This document shows positions 35,232-46,280 of a stretch of DNA of 64,000 nt, piece after piece; the stretch's first letter is position 1; every line of letters begins with the position of its first letter. The stretch covers positions 6,713,855-6,777,854 of the forward strand of contig OZ038455.1 of NCBI GenBank assembly GCA_964036195.1, given 5' to 3'. The notes under the pieces are model-generated. The model saw only the letters and a program-made list of their open reading frames with translations. It was not told the origin of the DNA and did no database searches. The stretch comes from Sphaerolaimus hirsutus. Taxonomy: Eukaryota > Nematoda > Chromadorea > Monhysterida > Sphaerolaimidae. The position numbers and the translations under genes were made by a program.

Positions 35232-36045
35232 TTCAAACACTCATAATCCAAGCAGGCATAATCCAAGCAAAAATTAGGCATAATCCAAACAAAAAAAAGG
35301 CATAATCCGAATACTTTTTGTGCCCCTAACTGCAGCATAATCCAAACAGAAGTGAGGCATAATGGCAGAAAAAGTGAGGCATAATACAAACACTCATGTG
35401 GCCTATACTTGTGCATTTGTGTATGTATGGTGTTGCAATGTTTGTACAGTGTAATTATTTATGTGTGTGTAAAATTATGCAAACAGATGCATCTGGGTAA
35501 GCATTAACTTAACTTCAAGAGCAGGTATGTGATATGTGGCAAATGAAAACATAATTATGTATATATATATTATGGGTATATACAAATATATATATATATA
35601 TATATATCAAAGCTACTTCAAAACTACAATTGGGATTTTCTCACTGAATTTCCCACTGTGATGCAATATGAGGCAGCATCCATGTGGCTTATCTCTTTCA
35701 ATTTGCAGTACATGTGGGACAAGCAACACATCGAAAGAAAATGAATTTAGGCAACATAACACAAGTGGTGATCATTTCATTTGAGGGAATGTGCTTGAAT
35801 GATGTGCACATCATTTGGATTTTTGCCCATTTTTGTTTGGAATTTTGCCTAACTTTTGTTAGGATTTTGGCCCATTTTTGTTTGGAATTTTGCCTCATTT
35901 TTGTTTGGATTTTGCCTCATTTTTGTTTAGATTATGATTAACTTTGGCAGATGAGTTCTGTTTGGATTATGCTGCTCTTTTGTTAGGATTATGCTTTACT
36001 TTTTGCTTGGATTATGCTGTTTGGATTATGTGTCGTTTGGATTTC
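35232..36045. repeat. Inverted repeat of 'cataatccaaac' words
   Basis: 35232-35400 carries repeated 'ggcataatccaaacaaaa'. 35810-36045 carries the complement 'tttgtttggattatgcct'. The centre is AT-rich with an (AT)n tract at 35588-35608. Cysteine/leucine-rich frames here are repeat translations. The repeat may separate the cyclase gene from its missing 5' exons. Confidence 0.6.
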
Positions 36046-36224
36046 GATGCAGACTCATGCATTTTAGTGCTAAAATTTGGTGATGTGATGTATTCTATGG
36101 TCATACACGCGCTAATTAGCACCGTGAATTTGTCAACTTCACACTGTTTTTTGTCAACTTAAACTTAAGTTGACAATTGACATTCTAACATCAAAAATGT
36201 GATCTGAACTAGTGTATGTACAGC

Positions 36225-38139
36225 TAGGGTGTCAAATTTCCGTTTCCGTTTCCGCCTTTCCGCAGGAAAATTTTTTACCTTTCCGTTTTCCGTTTTCCGG
36301 CAGCCGAAAAAATTTTACCTTTCCGTTTTCCGTTTTCCGGCAGCCGAAAAATTTTTACCTTTCCGTTTTCCGTTTTCCGGCAGCTGAAAATTTTTTACCT
36401 TTCCGTTTCCGTTTTTCCGGCCCATTTTTCCATTTTCTGGCTGAAAAATTTTTACCTTTCCGTTTCCGTTTTACCAGGCCATTTTTCCATTTTCTGGCTT
36501 GATTTTCAGTTTTCTGGCATTTTTCCATTGTTTTTCCAATCTGTATTTATCTTCAATTGGCTCATCCCATTGTGTTGTTTTTGTCTCTTGGAGCAGCATT
36601 GACAACTGGGATTTCAGGGTCAGTGAAACAGGTGCTGTGAACCCAATTGGGTCATATGCTGACACCAATAATTTATTCAAGTTTCGTCTGGTTGGTGTTG
36701 TGATGCTGTCAATGTGCAATTTTGGTGTTGATATTGCCAGCATGTCCATGATGTGATTTTATTTCATGCCCATTACTGCGACAATTTTATTCACCTTTGG
36801 ACTCCTGTCATTTTCTGCTATTTCATTCATGACTGATCTGGAGTTTGACAGCCATTCCCTCATGTTCATAGAACATTGGTTAAATAAAGCTTTGACTTTG
36901 TAATATAGTTCTAAAGCTTCAACTTCATTTGTGACACTCATAATGAAGTTATCGACGTAAATGTTGTTTATTATCATCGCCAACTGGTTTTGTTCCCCTT
37001 CATTTTCTTCATATTCATTCATGTTGTTTATTGTCACATTTAAATGGTATTTTATGACTGCTCCCAAAATTGCTGGGCTGCAGACAAGTCCAAACAGTAC
37101 GTGTTTAAAATGAAGTACTATTAAGTTATTTTCAGTTACTGGTTTTGATCTTTCAGCCAGAAAAATCGTGTGTAGTCTCTAGCTTGGTCATGCAATCCTA
37201 TTTGCAAAAATGCCTTTTCAATATCAGCAATTGATGCTAGATTGCCTGCCCTGAACCTCAGGAGTAGGCCCAGTGCTAATGGTGTTGTAATTGGTCCTCT
37301 AATAAGGCACTCGTTGAAACTGGGCTTACCTGCTGACCCATCGTACACGATTCTGCATGATGTCGATTTGCCTGGTGTGATTACTGGCTGGTGTGGCAGG
37401 TAATGAATCCCCTTGTTGTCTGTTTTGTCGTAACAGATGTCAATTATTCCCTTTTTCTAGTTGGTTGTCCAAAACTTTCCGGTATTGTTCGAATAAGTTT
37501 GGATCTTTGTTGAATCTTCTTATCAGTGATTTAAACCGCACCAAGGCTTCTGCTTTTCCCGTGGGCAGGTCACTGATACTCTCTTCATACGGCCAGTCAA
37601 TATAGTATCGTTTGTTGTTGTCGTTGAATTTTATGCTATTTATTATCATCTCCTCTGCAATGTTGTCATCAATTGCATAGGGGTCATCAGTGATTCCCAC
37701 TGCTTCTAGACTGTGAAATTGTCGTAGTGTTTCCTTTCCTATGGCCACTATGGCTACTTTTTGATGATTTTTTGTTGGTTCAGTTAAGCTTGAACTACAA
37801 GTGAAGTTACAGGCATGATCCATAGTTGCAGAATGTACAGCTACCACAATCAAAGCCAAACAGGCAAACCTGCATGCAGGTTTTCCTTCTGCAAATTTGT
37901 CTATTACCGTGCTAATTTCACTTTATTTTTTTCTGTTTCCGTGAAAATTTTGTTTTCCGTTTTCCGTTTTCCGGCATTTCATTTTTCCGTTTTCCGTTTT
38001 CCGGCTGACAATTTTTTTTTACCTTTCCGTTTTCCGCTGAGTGAAGTTTTTTTACCTTTCCGTTTTCCGTTTTCCGGCAGAAATTTTTTTTTTACCTTTC
38101 CGTTTTCCGTTTTCCGTAAAAAATTTTTTTGACACCCTA
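36225..38139. mobile_element. hAT-like element carrying a BEL/Pao fragment
   Basis: Inverted ends TAGGGTGTCAAA ... TTTGACACCCTA, with an exact 8-base duplication TGTACAGC at 36217-36224 and 38140-38147. Both outer arms (36240-36520, 37905-38130) are tandems of 'cctttccgttttccg'. The middle 1.3 kb is a retrotransposon reverse transcriptase in the minus direction. Confidence 0.82.
36471..37859 (-). pseudogene. BEL/Pao-type reverse transcriptase fragment, frameshifted
   Basis: In gene order (high to low coordinates): an N-terminal pol region (37440-37859), the palm motif IADIEKAFLQI (about 37220), FGLVCSPA (about 37090), IYVDNF as variant of the YVDD active site (about 36960), and a connection segment with SAYDPIGFTAPV (about 36640). 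This motif order and the 'DPIGF' block are characteristic of BEL/Pao elements. The frame breaks at about 37455 and 37135 and near 36755. No gag, integrase or LTR accompanies it. It is a dead fragment with part of the second active-site Asp pair lost. Confidence 0.8.
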
Positions 38140-38209
38140 TGTACAGCCTATTCAGACAAACTGAAAAAATTGGCTGTATCCATTATATCAATGGTGCCTG
38201 CTGCAAAAT

Positions 38210-38409
38210 NNNNNNNNNNNNNNNNNNNNNNNNNNNNNNNNNNNNNNNNNNNNNNNNNNNNNNNNNNNNNNNNNNNNNNNNNNNNNNNNNNNNNNNNNNN
38301 NNNNNNNNNNNNNNNNNNNNNNNNNNNNNNNNNNNNNNNNNNNNNNNNNNNNNNNNNNNNNNNNNNNNNNNNNNNNNNNNNNNNNNNNNNNNNNNNNNNN
38401 NNNNNNNNN
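38210..38409. other. Assembly gap (200 N)
   Basis: Exactly 200 N. It separates the hAT-like element from the retrotransposon pol fragment. The upstream reverse transcriptase part of that element may be collapsed or missing here. Confidence 1.
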
Positions 38410-40125
38410 ACTCTGAAGTACTGTTTGGCCTCACCGCCAGTTTTAGTACATCCTGTGTGCGATGGTCGACCATTTTACTTGGAAACTGATGCAAGTGCAC
38501 AAGGGCTCGGAGCAGTTCTATCACAATATGATGACAACAATCAGCTACATCCTATATCATTTATTTCTAAGCGACTGACACACCCTCATTCTACATTTTC
38601 AGCTGCAGAACTAGAAGCATTGTGTATTGCGTGGGCAGTTCGCAGACTGGCGGATTTTGTGGAGGGGCAAAATTTGATTGTCATTACTGACAATAGCGGA
38701 ATAGCACAAGTGTTGAAATCGCCGTCGCACAGTAAATTGGAACGTTGGTCGATCTTCATTCATGAGCGCGTGACGCAATTCATGCATCGTTCAGGCAAGC
38801 AAAACATGGTTGCTGATTCTTTATCGCGAAACCCAATCGAACAACCAGCATTTGGTGAACATGAACTTGACGAAGGAACTTCTATGGTCAAAAGTTACCC
38901 AGCGCGCATGATTGATACAGGGGTACACTTTCCGCGGGCACCACATCTTTCAAAAATAATTAGCACTTCGCATTCAATTGATTGGCAACATATACAGAAT
39001 TCTGACCCGGAGCTTAGTTCAATAAAGAGTCAATTAGAGATGGATCCTTCCAGCATTCCAGGCGCTATGATAATCGACAACATTGTCTACTTTGCAGTGG
39101 CCGGGAAAGACAACGAATTTGCAATTTGGCCCCCTAAAACATGGCAAGATGCTTGTTTAGCGCAGGCACACTTGGGCGTGTACGCTAGTCATGGAGGCCA
39201 ACGCCGCACTATCGAATTATTATGCCATTATTTTTCTTGGCCCACACTAAAAAAAGACGTTTTGGCATACTGTAACAATTGCACAAAATGCATGCAGCAT
39301 AAAACACATCGGCTGCATCCCGGACCATTAGGAGCTACTGACACACCTTCACAACCATTTGATGTCCTGCACGTGGACACTTTACAACTAGAACAAGGTA
39401 ATCAGAAGTCAAAAGTGGTGGTAGTAGTGGACGCTTTTACTCGGTACGTTATAGCCATTCCCGTGACTTCACTTTCAGCCACTACGGTAGCACGGGCAAT
39501 ATTAACGAAGGTATTCCTAATTTTCGGCGCCCCCAGATTGATTATATCTGACCAGGGGACAGAATATGTGAATGAATCTTTCAGGCAGCTGTGCAATACT
39601 TATGGAACTGTCCATTCACCCACGCTCTCACATAATCCCCCGGCTAATGGGATGGTTGAAGCCGTGAACGGACGGCTGCGAGAACAATTGTGTATAGTGA
39701 AGTCTGAATTTCCTTCATTACACTGGCGAGATTTACTGCGCATGGCGGTACTCAAACATAATCTAGCGTACAACAGATACACTGCATGTTGTCCCTTTTT
39801 CCTAACATACGGTTTTCTACCGCACTGGAACTTATTTTTCGCAGCGGCAAAAAAATTGGATGTGCAGTCTGTCCGCATGGCAGCGCAAACACACAGCGAT
39901 AAAAGCAGGGCAATGTATAAGGAATATTTTGATTCTAAACACTCTGTCACAATTAAAGCTGGCGATACCGTCATGGTACGCAATTTGTCTGGTGACAAAA
40001 CTTTGCCGAAATTTTCGGGTCCCATGGAAGTCACAGATGTTGTGGGGCCAACCGTTTTTGTCAATATGGATGGTGTGGTACATAAGTTACCACATCGCTA
40101 TTGCTGGAGAGTCAATAAATTATAA
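38410..40125 (+). CDS. Ty3-type retrotransposon pol: RNase H and integrase (5' partial)
   Basis: 572 codons without a stop, running out of the gap to TAA at 40123-40125. RNase H is complete in its acidic residues (YLETDAS, AAELEAL, ITDNSG, VADSLS). The integrase has the HHCC zinc finger (residues about 250-300 of this part), then the DDE triad: HVDTL, ISDQGTEY and, 36 residues later, MVEAVN. The C-terminus has an SH3-like strand region (PKFSGPMEV). Order RNase H then integrase, and the motif spacing, fit Ty3/mdg4 elements. The reverse transcriptase lies in or before the gap. The intact frame suggests recent insertion. I could not identify LTRs. Confidence 0.9.
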   Translation, partial: TLKYCLASPPVLVHPVCDGRPFYLETDASAQGLGAVLSQYDDNNQLHPISFISKRLTHPHSTFSAAELEALCIAWAVRRLADFVEGQNLIVITDNSGIAQVLKSPSHSKLERWSIFIHERVTQFMHRSGKQNMVADSLSRNPIEQPAFGEHELDEGTSMVKSYPARMIDTGVHFPRAPHLSKIISTSHSIDWQHIQNSDPELSSIKSQLEMDPSSIPGAMIIDNIVYFAVAGKDNEFAIWPPKTWQDACLAQAHLGVYASHGGQRRTIELLCHYFSWPTLKKDVLAYCNNCTKCMQHKTHRLHPGPLGATDTPSQPFDVLHVDTLQLEQGNQKSKVVVVVDAFTRYVIAIPVTSLSATTVARAILTKVFLIFGAPRLIISDQGTEYVNESFRQLCNTYGTVHSPTLSHNPPANGMVEAVNGRLREQLCIVKSEFPSLHWRDLLRMAVLKHNLAYNRYTACCPFFLTYGFLPHWNLFFAAAKKLDVQSVRMAAQTHSDKSRAMYKEYFDSKHSVTIKAGDTVMVRNLSGDKTLPKFSGPMEVTDVVGPTVFVNMDGVVHKLPHRYCWRVNKL

Positions 40126-40271
40126 ATCGTGACTTTTCCGGGATGTTATTTGATGCTTACTAGTTAATTCATTTCTTTGCCTGACGCATCCCTGTAAAAT
40201 TTTATGTAAACGATGGCTGGGTAATAACAGATTACAGAAAAAGTTTTTGCCACACACAACAAATCATTATT

Positions 40272-41181
40272 TTGTCACAAAAACATAAAATGAATTGTTT
40301 TATGTTGTTTAGCTTGGTGGTGGCAATTACTGCAGCAGTGAAAAGAGGTCCAAATGACGAAAATCTGACCCTAACCCCTGTTTCTGCTGCTTCATCTACT
40401 CTCGATGTACGTGTGCGTGACGACGATGGCGACAGCGACGACGCAGAAGCGGACCAGCCCATGGACGCCACGGGGGCCTCAAGCAGCACTGCTTGTCCGG
40501 AACCTGTTGTCGAACCAGCATCATCTTCACGTGCGCTTAGTGAGGCTGGTTTGACGCGCTTAGCTGATGGCACAGTAGATTTCCACCCGGAATATCAGCG
40601 ATCTCGACAGGAGTTTCAGAGAATGCAAGAGGTGACTAGCATTTGACATTTAATTAAAATACAATTAAAATACACATCTAAATATTGTAAAGTATTGATA
40701 ATTTAACGAAATTATTGACATTTTTTGGGAAAACGAAGTCCTATCATTATTTTAAAGGACATGGAAACGCTAACAAATCGATATACCCGTTTGACTGTGG
40801 CGTTCAACGAAGTACAGGAACGTGCAGATGAACGCCATCACGCAGTCCAGGGCTATAAAGTTAGCCATGAACATACCGAATTTGGCATTGTGTCATTTTT
40901 AGCAATATAGCGCTATATTTATTTAGTCTAAGCAGCAAGAGTGCGATCGTCTGCACGCTAACCTGACCGAATGCCGCTCTGAACTAGGCCGTTCGCAACA
41001 AGTGGTGGCACGTCAAGCAGCGTCGCTCGCTCAGGCGGCAAACGAAAATGACAATCTACGTCGCAATCCACGACAGGTGGAGCAAGCCACCAGTGCCACA
41101 CAGACAGAAACTAGCATATTTTCAACGGTTTCTTGTTTATTTTTATTGAACGTTGATTGTGCTATTTACGATGTCAATTAA
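40272..41181 (+). CDS. Unrecognised coiled-coil protein, three-exon model
   Basis: I do not recognise the family. Exon 1 (40290 or, after the acceptor-like 'ttactgcag', about 40338, to 40631) encodes an acidic, Ser/Ala-rich region with RVRDDDGDSDDAEADQPMD, then HPEYQRSRQEFQRMQE. Exon 2 (40758-40859) starts DMETLTNRYTRLTVAFNEVQ. Exon 3 (40936-41181) starts QQECDRLHANLTECRSELG and ends NVDCAIYDVN with TAA. Junctions are GAG|GTGACT...TTTAAAG and AAA|GTTAGC...AAGCAG, all phase 0. The Glu/Gln/Leu periodicity predicts a coiled coil across exons 2 and 3. A further donor (CGACAG|GTGGAG, about 41077) could extend the gene. It lies only 150 bases after the Ty3 pol stop, so an accessory frame of that element is the main alternative. 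Confidence 0.45.
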
Positions 41182-41282
41182 ACACTGGCGGAACATTTCG
41201 AAATTAATCTAAACACGCCTTGAAAATGCTGAAATTCTAAATCGCTATTCAAAGTTATAAGCTTCTTAATTCTGGATGATTT

Positions 41283-42040
41283 GACAGAAGTCGAAATTCC
41301 TCGAAATACCCCCTCAAAATGGACACTGAATTTATAAACCCCCTCGAAATATTCCCCTCGAAATACCCCCTCAAAATGGACACTATGAATTTATAAACCC
41401 CCTCAAAATATTCCCCTCAAAATACCCCCTCAAAATGGACACTATGAATTTATAAACCCCCTCGAAATATTCCCCTCAAAATACCCTCTCAAAATGGACA
41501 CTATGAATTTATAAACCCCCTCGAAATATTCCCCTCGAAATACCCCCTCAAAATGGACACTATGAATTTATAAACCCCCTCGAAATATTCCCCTCGAAAT
41601 ACCCCCTCAAAATGGACACTATGAATTTATAAACCCCCTCAAAATACCCCCTCAAAATGGACACTATGAATTTATAAACCCCCTCGAAATATTCCCCTCG
41701 AAAAACCCCCTCAAAATGGACACTATGAATTTATAAACCCCCTCAAAATATTCCCCTCGAAATACCCCCTCAAAATGGACACTATGAATTTATAAACCCC
41801 CTCGAAATATTCCCCTCGAAATACCCCCTCAAAATGGACACTATGAATTTATAAACCCCCTCGAAATATTCCCCTCGAAATACCCCCTCAAAATGGACAC
41901 TATGAATTTATAAACCCCCTCGAAAGATTCCCCTCGAAATACCCCCTCAAAATGGACACTATGAATTTATAAACCCCCTCGAAATATTCCCCTCGAAATA
42001 CCCCCTCAAAATGGACACTATGAATTTATAAACCCCCATG
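41283..42040. repeat. 59-base tandem repeat, 13 units
   Basis: The word 'ggacact' recurs at 41321, 41378, 41437, 41496, 41555, 41614, 41659, 41718, 41777, 41836, 41895, 41954 and 42013. The spacing is 59 bases, except 57 once and 45 once. The unit contains 'cctcgaaatattcccctcgaaatacccc', the interior phrase of family E MITEs. The array therefore arose by tandem amplification of a MITE interior. Confidence 0.93.
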
Positions 42041-42260
42041 GAAATACACCCACCCAATATTTATACCTACCCAGAGTTTAGATTATTTAATAATAAAGAT
42101 AATAACAAAATAAGCATAAGCATAAGCATAAGTTTACAAAAATAATAAATTTAGTTTATTAAGCAGGGTTTATACCATCTGCATACACATATAGGTAAGT
42201 CTATAGACTCTTATACATGGTGCTTATTGTTGCATTTTTTGTACGTTACAAACAACAAAT

Positions 42261-42832
42261 TACCGTATTTCCTCGAAATACCCCCCCCCCGGGGGGTTCA
42301 TTTTTTCAGAGTGAGAATTCTGAGGGGGGGGGGGGTTAAACGAGGGGGGTATTTCGACGGGGGCCGGTTATTATTTCGCCAGAATTTTTTTGAAATCCCA
42401 GTACTAAAATGTCGTCTGAAACGTACGCAGACGTCGAAAAATGCAACAAAAATCGCCATTTATAATACTCTAAAGACATTTATAAGTGTGAAGACGTACA
42501 AACACTGTTCTCACATAACAGAGTTATCGTTTTTAACGTGTGTTCTGCATTGCCGGGATGACAAACCGCAGCCTTTGTCATTTACGTTCTCTATACACTA
42601 AATTTTGGGGGGGGGGTATTTCGAGGTTGGATTTATAAGTTCATAGTGTCCATTTTGAGGGGGGGGTATTTCGAGGGGGGGGGGGGTTCGAGGAAATACG
42701 GTAGTACTGGGATTTGAAAAAAATTTTTGGCGAAATAATAGCCCAGCCCTCGAAATACCCCCTCGTTTAAACCCCCTCAAAATTTCCACTCTGAAAAAAT
42801 AAACCCCCCGGGAGGTAATTCGATGAAATACG
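42261..42832. mobile_element. Family E MITE with an inverted partner
   Basis: TACCGTATTTCCTCGAAATA at 42261, matching GAGGAAATACGGTA at 42703. A second, inverted fragment continues to 42832 (ATTCGATGAAATACGTA). Poly-C and poly-G tracts inside. It lies just after the 59-base array and shares its words. Confidence 0.65.
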
Positions 42833-43311
42833 TAGAGGTATCTAAAAAAGCAGCCAACACGGGCACTTCACAAACAGAACTTCATCGTAACAAAGTCTTT
42901 GTGTGGACACATATTTAGGTATTTTGTAAATAGTATCTGTAAATGCAGCAGACCACTGATCTGATACACACATTCCAGTGCTTAGTGATGTGCTGACTCA
43001 AAAAACGTGATGTGCACTGATATTGGATTTACCAAGACCGCTTCCTAGCAAACGAATGCAAGGACCAATTGAAATGACCTCTCCGAATGACCGTAAATGA
43101 CTGGTTATCTCCAAGTAACGTCGAAATAAATTGATAGAGGAGTCTTCTATAATTTTCCTGCTTAACTACATTTCTCTAAGAGAATCTCAACCCATATTTT
43201 TAAGTAATTACGTTTTTTGCATTACAATGTACTTATCGTTATTGACTTTTTTCTCAGTTTTATGCAACTACGGTACTTTAAAGTTGTTCCCGGTGGCAGT
43301 CCAGCGCCCTG
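42833..43311. other. Spacer, nothing recognised
   Basis: No repeat end, exon pair or RNA gene that I can support. Confidence 0.4.
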
Positions 43312-43493
43312 GTGGCAATCCCAAGCCCTGTAAAGTGTCAATTTGCATGCAAAATAAAGAAATAAAAGATTTCATTACTAAACACTTTACAGTTTGCATG
43401 ACAAATTTGACTTGACAGATTGACGAGATTTGACAAATTTGTATAACACTGAATAACATTTGACACTTTACAGGGTGCGGGACTGCGCGCCAG
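43312..43493 (+). mobile_element. Family A MITE with GT...AG ends
   Basis: Reads CCCTG|GTGGCAATCCCAAGCCCTG ... CAGGGTGCGGGACTGCGCGCCAG|GACAC. The arms use the family words and the centre is diverged. The flanks are not recognisably coding. Confidence 0.65.
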
Positions 43494-43825
43494 GACACAG
43501 TAACTGTAGGGCACTCTTCAGATATTGCACAATTTTTTATATTTATTTCTCGGACAGCACGCTATGTCCCGTGTAATTCTGTACTCTCTATTCTCATGAT
43601 CAGAGAGTTGTTCAAAGTGTAGAACTTTTGTGTAAGAAAACGTAAACGTAAAGTTAATATTTTACGTAAAACGTAACGTGATTATTTTTACGCATGGCTG
43701 AGTACAGAAAACGTACAGTAATTTTTTACTTTTACTCATGAGTTAACGCGAGTAGTTAAATTATTTTTGAGTAAATACCGTAGTTGTGAGTAAATACCAC
43801 CAGGTCTGAGTGAGAAAACTGTGGA

Positions 43826-45079
43826 ACAAATACCATATTTCTTCTAATAGAAGAGCGCCATTCTATTTTTTTCGTCAACTTTTTTACCTGCCATTCTATT
43901 AGAGGTGCCGTTTTATTGGAGGCTGCTGTACTATTTTTTTCACTGCTTTTTTCACACATTTCTCATTTCAAAATAGTTTTATTTTTGATGAACATTGAGC
44001 AGGGTTGGCAAAATCTCTGAAAAAGATAAAAATAAAATACAAATAAAATAGAAAATTGGAGAATAAAATAAAATACAATAAAATGGAAAATTAATAAAAT
44101 AAAAATACAATTTTACTAAAATTCGAATTTTTGTAAAATTTTAGTACAATTGTACAAAAATTCGAATTTTTGTACAATTTTAGTAAAATTTTACAAAAAC
44201 TCGAGTGTCTGTGAAATTCTATAAAAAGTTTTCTATCCTCTTGTTCAAGATTCTAGCTGCCAATTTGCAGAACTGATGCAATGTTGTTGCTTTCATTGTT
44301 GTGATTTTTGCTCAAAATCGCAAATTTTAAACTTTTTTTATATTTTGGATCCTTAAAAAAACTAATCTATGTGATTTTTTCCCATTTACTTCGTTCCATA
44401 CCATGAAAAAGCCTATGTATTAACCCCGCAAGCCCCCCCCCCCCAAGAACAAATTTTTAGCTATCTTCCCTCAGGAGGAGCAAATTAGCTGCAGATCTAT
44501 CCGGCCCCTGTGAGGGTCAAAATTCAAGATACCTACATAGCAACCAATGTCACAAGTCTACATAAAAAATTTTTTGTATTCATCTGTACGCTTTGAGCGT
44601 GCACATTGTTTTATGGCCTTGCATCCAAGATTTTAGATTTTTTGTAAAATTTTTGTAAAATAGTTTCATTTTATTTTATTAATGACATTTCAGAATAAAA
44701 TAAAATAAAATAAACTGAAACATTAATAAAATAAAAATAAAATACAATTTTAATAGAAATAAAATACAATTTTAGTAAAAAGAATTTTACTAAAACCAAC
44801 CATGACATTGAGCAATATTTTTATATCAGAGCATCAATTTCAGATTTAACACCTATTTGAATGCTTTGCATGTTATCACCATCCATTTTTTATTCATTTT
44901 TGTGTTTGGCACACTCCCAACATAATTCCTACCTGCCGTTCTATTGGAGGTGCCGTTCAATTGGAGGCTGCCGTTCTATTGTTTTTGTGAGTGAAAAAAA
45001 TCTGCCAAAACCTGCCGTTCTATTGGAGGTGCCGTTCTATTATTTGGAGGTATGCCGTTCTATTAGAAGAAATACGGTA
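43826..45079. mobile_element. Family E element split by a hAT-like insertion
   Basis: Left end TACCATATTTCTTCTAATAG and right end TATTAGAAGAAATACGGTA. The interior repeats 'gccgttctattggaggt' words. It is interrupted at 44000-44804 by another element. Confidence 0.65.
44000..44804. mobile_element. hAT-like element of 'aaataaaatac' words
   Basis: Starts CAGGGTTGGCAAAAT and ends ACTAAAACCAACCATG, with an exact 8-base duplication ACATTGAG at 43992-43999 and 44805-44812. The arms are tandem 'aaataaaata' tracts and the centre holds a 'tatcttccctcaggagg' module. It is inserted in the family E element around it. Confidence 0.82.
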
Positions 45080-46280
45080 AACCCCTGAGAGTATATCTGG
45101 GAAATACATTAGTAAATACATTTAATAAACTACTTTGAGTGTCTGTCAGCAACTTTATTTATACATGGGCATGTCTGCATTTGCAATTAAGACATGTGTG
45201 TTAATGTTGCGCATAAGGATGGAAAAAGGGCTTTTATCAATGACTTTCCTTGTATTGTTTTTTTGAAACAATGTCCAGAAATTTCCAAATTTGCGAATTT
45301 CATACTCAAAACACATGGCATATTGCAGCCAGGTGAACATTCTTCAGGACCTTTTTGTCTATTTTTACCTTCAAAATAACTATTCTTGGTACGAATACTA
45401 ACAAGATGGATGGGCACACTTGCACATGTATATTTTGCAGACTGCGCGCTATATGGTTTTCTGGACAAAACACTGTGACGTCATCGTTGTTGAGATAAGT
45501 TGTCCCAAAAATTTAAATAAATGTGATTTTCTATTTTTTTTATTTTTGTTTTGAAAGTGGGTATACGCGGTGGACATCACACTTAGTATGAAAACGTACC
45601 ATAACCCGTCTGAATAATGAATCAAAAATTCTGCAGTTTTTTCATCATAATATTTCGTTTTTACTATGGAATAATTAATTGCGAAATTTATCAGATTTTA
45701 TTCATCAAATTATGGCAGGTTTTCATACTAGGTGTGCTGTCCGCGGAGTATACAGAATAATTTGGAAAATGTATTTATGTTTACATTTACGTTTTCCAGA
45801 AATAGCAGTATTTTAACAACTCCGTTAGACACTAAATAAACCATCCAGCATCGTTAGTCTTATTTGATATACCTAAGTTGTTGTTTTTCTGATGAATGCA
45901 AGACACGCGATGAACATACCATAATTCTCGAAATACCCCAGGTCTGAGCGAGCTGAGAACCCCCTCTCATCGAAGTACCCCCCATCTGGAACAAGGTACA
46001 TTGTATGCAATGAACATGTATTTATTACTGCGAGTTTACATCGTAGCTATACACAGACTTGTTTGTGTAACTATCTGAGAAAATATGGGTGAATGTTTCA
46101 ACTATTCTGCACGGTAGTGTAAAACCTGAATAAATTTCCTGTGACATTTTTTGCCATCTCTAGGGCACCTAAATTATGCGTGTGTAGGCGGCGCCGCTGT
46201 GACCACCACTGTGCAATAGTCTAGCCAGAAAAAAAATAATGGCACACAATCAATCGACCGCAGATATTTAGATATAAGAG

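Noticed and set aside
36212-36502. Phe/Pro-rich frame (…LPFRFPFSG…), also at 37815-38132
   Set aside because: Translation of the 'cctttccgttttccg' tandem in the element arms; not a protein-coding gene.
41283-42040. CRISPR-like array
   Set aside because: The 59-base units are uniform throughout with no unique spacers, and this is an animal genome; it is a tandem satellite.
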